Assembly (NCBI GenBank): GCA_945878995.1
Contig: CAMCUN010000028.1
Coordinates: 1-47,079 of the forward strand
DNA: 47,079 nucleotides
Direction: 5' to 3'
From: Polaromonas sp. YR568
GTDB taxonomy: Bacteria; Pseudomonadota; Gammaproteobacteria; Burkholderiales; Burkholderiaceae_C
Positions 45,654 through 47,079 of the stretch are shown piece by piece (the first letter of the stretch is position 1; the number at the start of each line of letters is the position of its first letter). Under the pieces are notes generated by a model. The model searched no databases. It had not been told where the DNA came from and saw nothing but the letters and a program-made list of their open reading frames with translations. A program made the position numbers and the translations under genes.

Positions 45654-46333
45654 CAGTTCGCTCCTTTCGCAGCAGTGGATTTGGCCTTGATCGCGGCGCG
45701 AACCGTGACAAAACCACCTTTGGAGCCGGGCACAGCGCCTTTGATCATGAGCAACTGACGGACTTCGTCAATGCGCACGATGTCGAGGTTTTGCACCGTC
45801 ACGGTGACGTCACCGAGGTGGCCCGTCATGCGCTTGCCAGGGAACACGCGGCCCGGGTCTTGCGCCATGCCGATAGAGCCGGGCACATTGTGCGAGCGGC
45901 TGTTACCGTGCGAGGCACGCTGCGACGACATGTTGTGGCGCTTGATGGTGCCAGCGAAGCCCTTGCCAATAGAGGTGCCTTGCACGTCGACCACTTGGCC
46001 CACAGCAAACACATCCGAGGCGGGCACCACGGCACCGGCAGCATACTTGCCAGCCTGGTCAGGTGTCACACGGAATTCTTTGAGGATTTCGCCAGCTTGC
46101 ACACCCGCTTTGGCGAGGTGACCGGCTTGCGGCTTGGTCACGCGCGATGCTTTGCGCGCGCCGAATGTCACTTGAAGTGCATCGTAGCCGTCAGTGGCTT
46201 GGGTTTTGATCTGGGTCACACGGTTGTTAGACACATCCACCACTGTGACAGGAATGGTATCCCCATCATCAGTGAAAAGACGCATCATGCCCACCTTGCG
46301 GCCCAGCAAGCCCAGGGACTTGCTCAGACTCAT
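45653..46333 (-). CDS. rplC: 50S ribosomal protein L3
   Basis: The 226-residue protein starts [20 protein letters not shown] at ATG 46333 behind GGAG; the frame remains open to a GTG at 46363, which is unlikely to be used. It carries the N-terminal methylation-site region and [26 protein letters not shown]. It is preceded by a 230-base gap to rpsJ instead of the short gap usual in this operon. Confidence 0.96.
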   Translation of the reverse strand: MSLSKSLGLLGRKVGMMRLFTDDGDTIPVTVVDVSNNRVTQIKTQATDGYDALQVTFGARKASRVTKPQAGHLAKAGVQAGEILKEFRVTPDQAGKYAAGAVVPASDVFAVGQVVDVQGTSIGKGFAGTIKRHNMSSQRASHGNSRSHNVPGSIGMAQDPGRVFPGKRMTGHLGDVTVTVQNLDIVRIDEVRQLLMIKGAVPGSKGGFVTVRAAIKAKSTAAKGAN

Positions 46334-46563
46334 TGTTTTCTCCTTGACTCTCACCACAGCCACTTCAATTGGCGGCTGTGTTTTTGTGTGAAAGCGGGTT
46401 GATAAAAGCGCTTACTTCTTCTCTCTGTTACAGCCAAAAATCAGCTGAATCAGGAAAAGCTTGCCAGTGTATCCGAAATTTGATCTGCTTGGCAAGCAAT
46501 TGCTTGCCAAGCAGGCTGTTTGTCAAACCAAACCCCTGGGTTTCCCCAAAGGTTTTGCCCCAC
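46334..46563 (-). promoter_or_regulatory. Long rpsJ-rplC gap with 30-bp perfect palindrome and a second hairpin
   Basis: Positions 46485-46514 form a perfect 30-bp palindrome, CTGCTTGGCAAGCAA and its inverse, with a related GCTTGCC half-site at about 46459. A second hairpin, CACAGCC (46355-46361) and GGCTGTG (46374-46380), lies just upstream of the rplC ribosome site. No gene is supported here. A role in attenuation, RNA processing or as an insertion of a repeat is inferred. Confidence 0.7.
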
Positions 46564-46878
46564 TTACTGCAGTTTGATTTCGACGTCCACGCCTGCGGGC
46601 AGGTCCAATTTCATCAGGGCGTCCACGGTTTTGTCCGTGGGGTCCACGATGTCCATCAGGCGCTGGTGCGTGCGAATCTCGAGCTGGTCACGGCTGGTTT
46701 TGTTGACGTGCGGCGAGCGCAAGATGTCAAAACGCTTCATGCGTGTCGGCAGGGGCACAGGGCCCTTGACGATGGCGCCTGTGCGCTTGGCGGTGTCAAC
46801 AATCTCAGCGGCAGACTGATCGATCAGTTTGTAGTCGAATGCCTTGAGGCGAATGCGGATTTTTTGCTTGGTAGCCAT
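46564..46878 (-). CDS. rpsJ: 30S ribosomal protein S10
   Basis: The 104-residue protein shows [20 protein letters not shown] and [36 protein letters not shown], fully conserved S10. It works in 30S assembly and in NusB-linked antitermination. It follows tuf by 27 bases, so the str and S10 operons are adjoining. Confidence 0.98.
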   Translation of the reverse strand: MATKQKIRIRLKAFDYKLIDQSAAEIVDTAKRTGAIVKGPVPLPTRMKRFDILRSPHVNKTSRDQLEIRTHQRLMDIVDPTDKTVDALMKLDLPAGVDVEIKLQ

Positions 46879-46905
46879 GCTTGATTCCTAGTTGATGTGC
46901 AGAAA

Positions 46906-47079
46906 TCAGGCGAGAATTTTGGCCACCACACCGGCGCCCACCGTGCGGCCACCCTCGCGGATGGCAAAACGCAGGCCTTCTTCCATGGCGATCGGGTTGA
47001 TCAGCTTGACGGTGATCGACACGTTGTCGCCAGGCATCACCATCTCTTTGCCTTCTGGCAGCTCGATGGCACCGGTCAC
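46906..47079 (-). CDS. tuf: Elongation factor Tu, C-terminal fragment cut by the window edge
   Basis: Only the last 57 codons are inside the window. They read [17 protein letters not shown] and then [21 protein letters not shown] to the stop at 46906, the C-terminal beta-barrel of EF-Tu. Its position directly before rpsJ matches the end of the str operon (rpsL-rpsG-fusA-tuf). Confidence 0.97.
   Translation of the reverse strand: MTGAIELPEGKEMVMPGDNVSITVKLINPIAMEEGLRFAIREGGRTVGAGVVAKILA

Noticed and set aside
46355..46385. Terminator pointing to the plus strand before rplC
   Set aside because: The T-run lies on the plus strand, but no plus-strand gene precedes it; it is more likely a leader hairpin of the minus-strand transcript.

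Overview
This GC-rich window is chromosomal DNA of a betaproteobacterium, most likely Burkholderiales/Comamonadaceae (Polaromonas, Rhodoferax, Limnohabitans or Hydrogenophaga type). The inference rests on gene content and order (yraN-diaA-dolP beside rsmI, an incomplete phosphotransferase system, cytochrome c' beside cytochrome b561, an S10 ribosomal operon beside tuf) and on protein style. No assignment below genus level is possible from the sequence alone.

Layout. (1) 1-5301: REP-like repeats, then dolP, diaA and yraN on the minus strand, divergent from rsmI and a Bcr/CflA exporter, followed by a DEDDh exonuclease. (2) 5302-5724: a gap holding a MITE-like element with near-perfect terminal inverted repeats. 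(3) 5725-16875: an aerobic CO-oxidation locus. It has an RcoM-type heme-PAS/LytTR regulator, a repeat-rich regulatory gap, then coxM-S-L-G-D-E-F, a MocA-like cytidylyltransferase, a 2OG-Fe(II)-oxygenase-like gene and an unrecognised polytopic membrane protein, all on the plus strand and closely packed. CoxL carries the form I active-site loop AYRCSFR, so this is a genuine CO dehydrogenase and not a form II relative. (4) 16876-24285: a WecA/MraY-family glycosyltransferase behind an AT-rich gap, tRNA-Arg(CCG), a membrane-anchored di-heme cytochrome c5, three minus-strand genes (NTF2-like protein, YheT-type hydrolase, unknown), LemA with two TPM-domain proteins, and a 107-bp-period REP array. (5) 24286-31391: a complete minus-strand F1Fo ATP synthase operon, atpIBEFHAGDC, with a good promoter upstream. 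(6) 31780-33747: ybeD-lipB-lipA for lipoylation. (7) 33773-38024: a minus-strand chain of lipoprotein, MFS transporter, EIIA(Man), HPr and Enzyme I. (8) 38226-41257: TlpA-like thioredoxin, cytochrome c', cytochrome b561, GNAT acetyltransferase and peroxiredoxin. (9) 41435-47079: the minus-strand end of tuf and the S10 operon from rpsJ to rpsQ, with an unusual 230-bp gap between rpsJ and rplC.

How the genes work together. CO would be sensed by the heme regulator, which switches on the cox operon. CoxLSM oxidises CO with a Mo-Cu-MCD centre. The MocA-like enzyme supplies the cytosine dinucleotide form of the cofactor, CoxD/E/F mature the Mo-Cu site, and CoxG links the enzyme to the membrane quinone pool. 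Electrons can then feed respiration (cytochromes c) and the ATP synthase. The most interesting items are a phased TTnnnG array upstream of coxM that fits an RcoM operator, the two unassigned genes appended to the cox operon, the paired-cysteine tail of CoxF, the MITE next to the CO regulator, and the palindrome inside the S10 operon. No phage, plasmid, CRISPR or antiviral system was seen.
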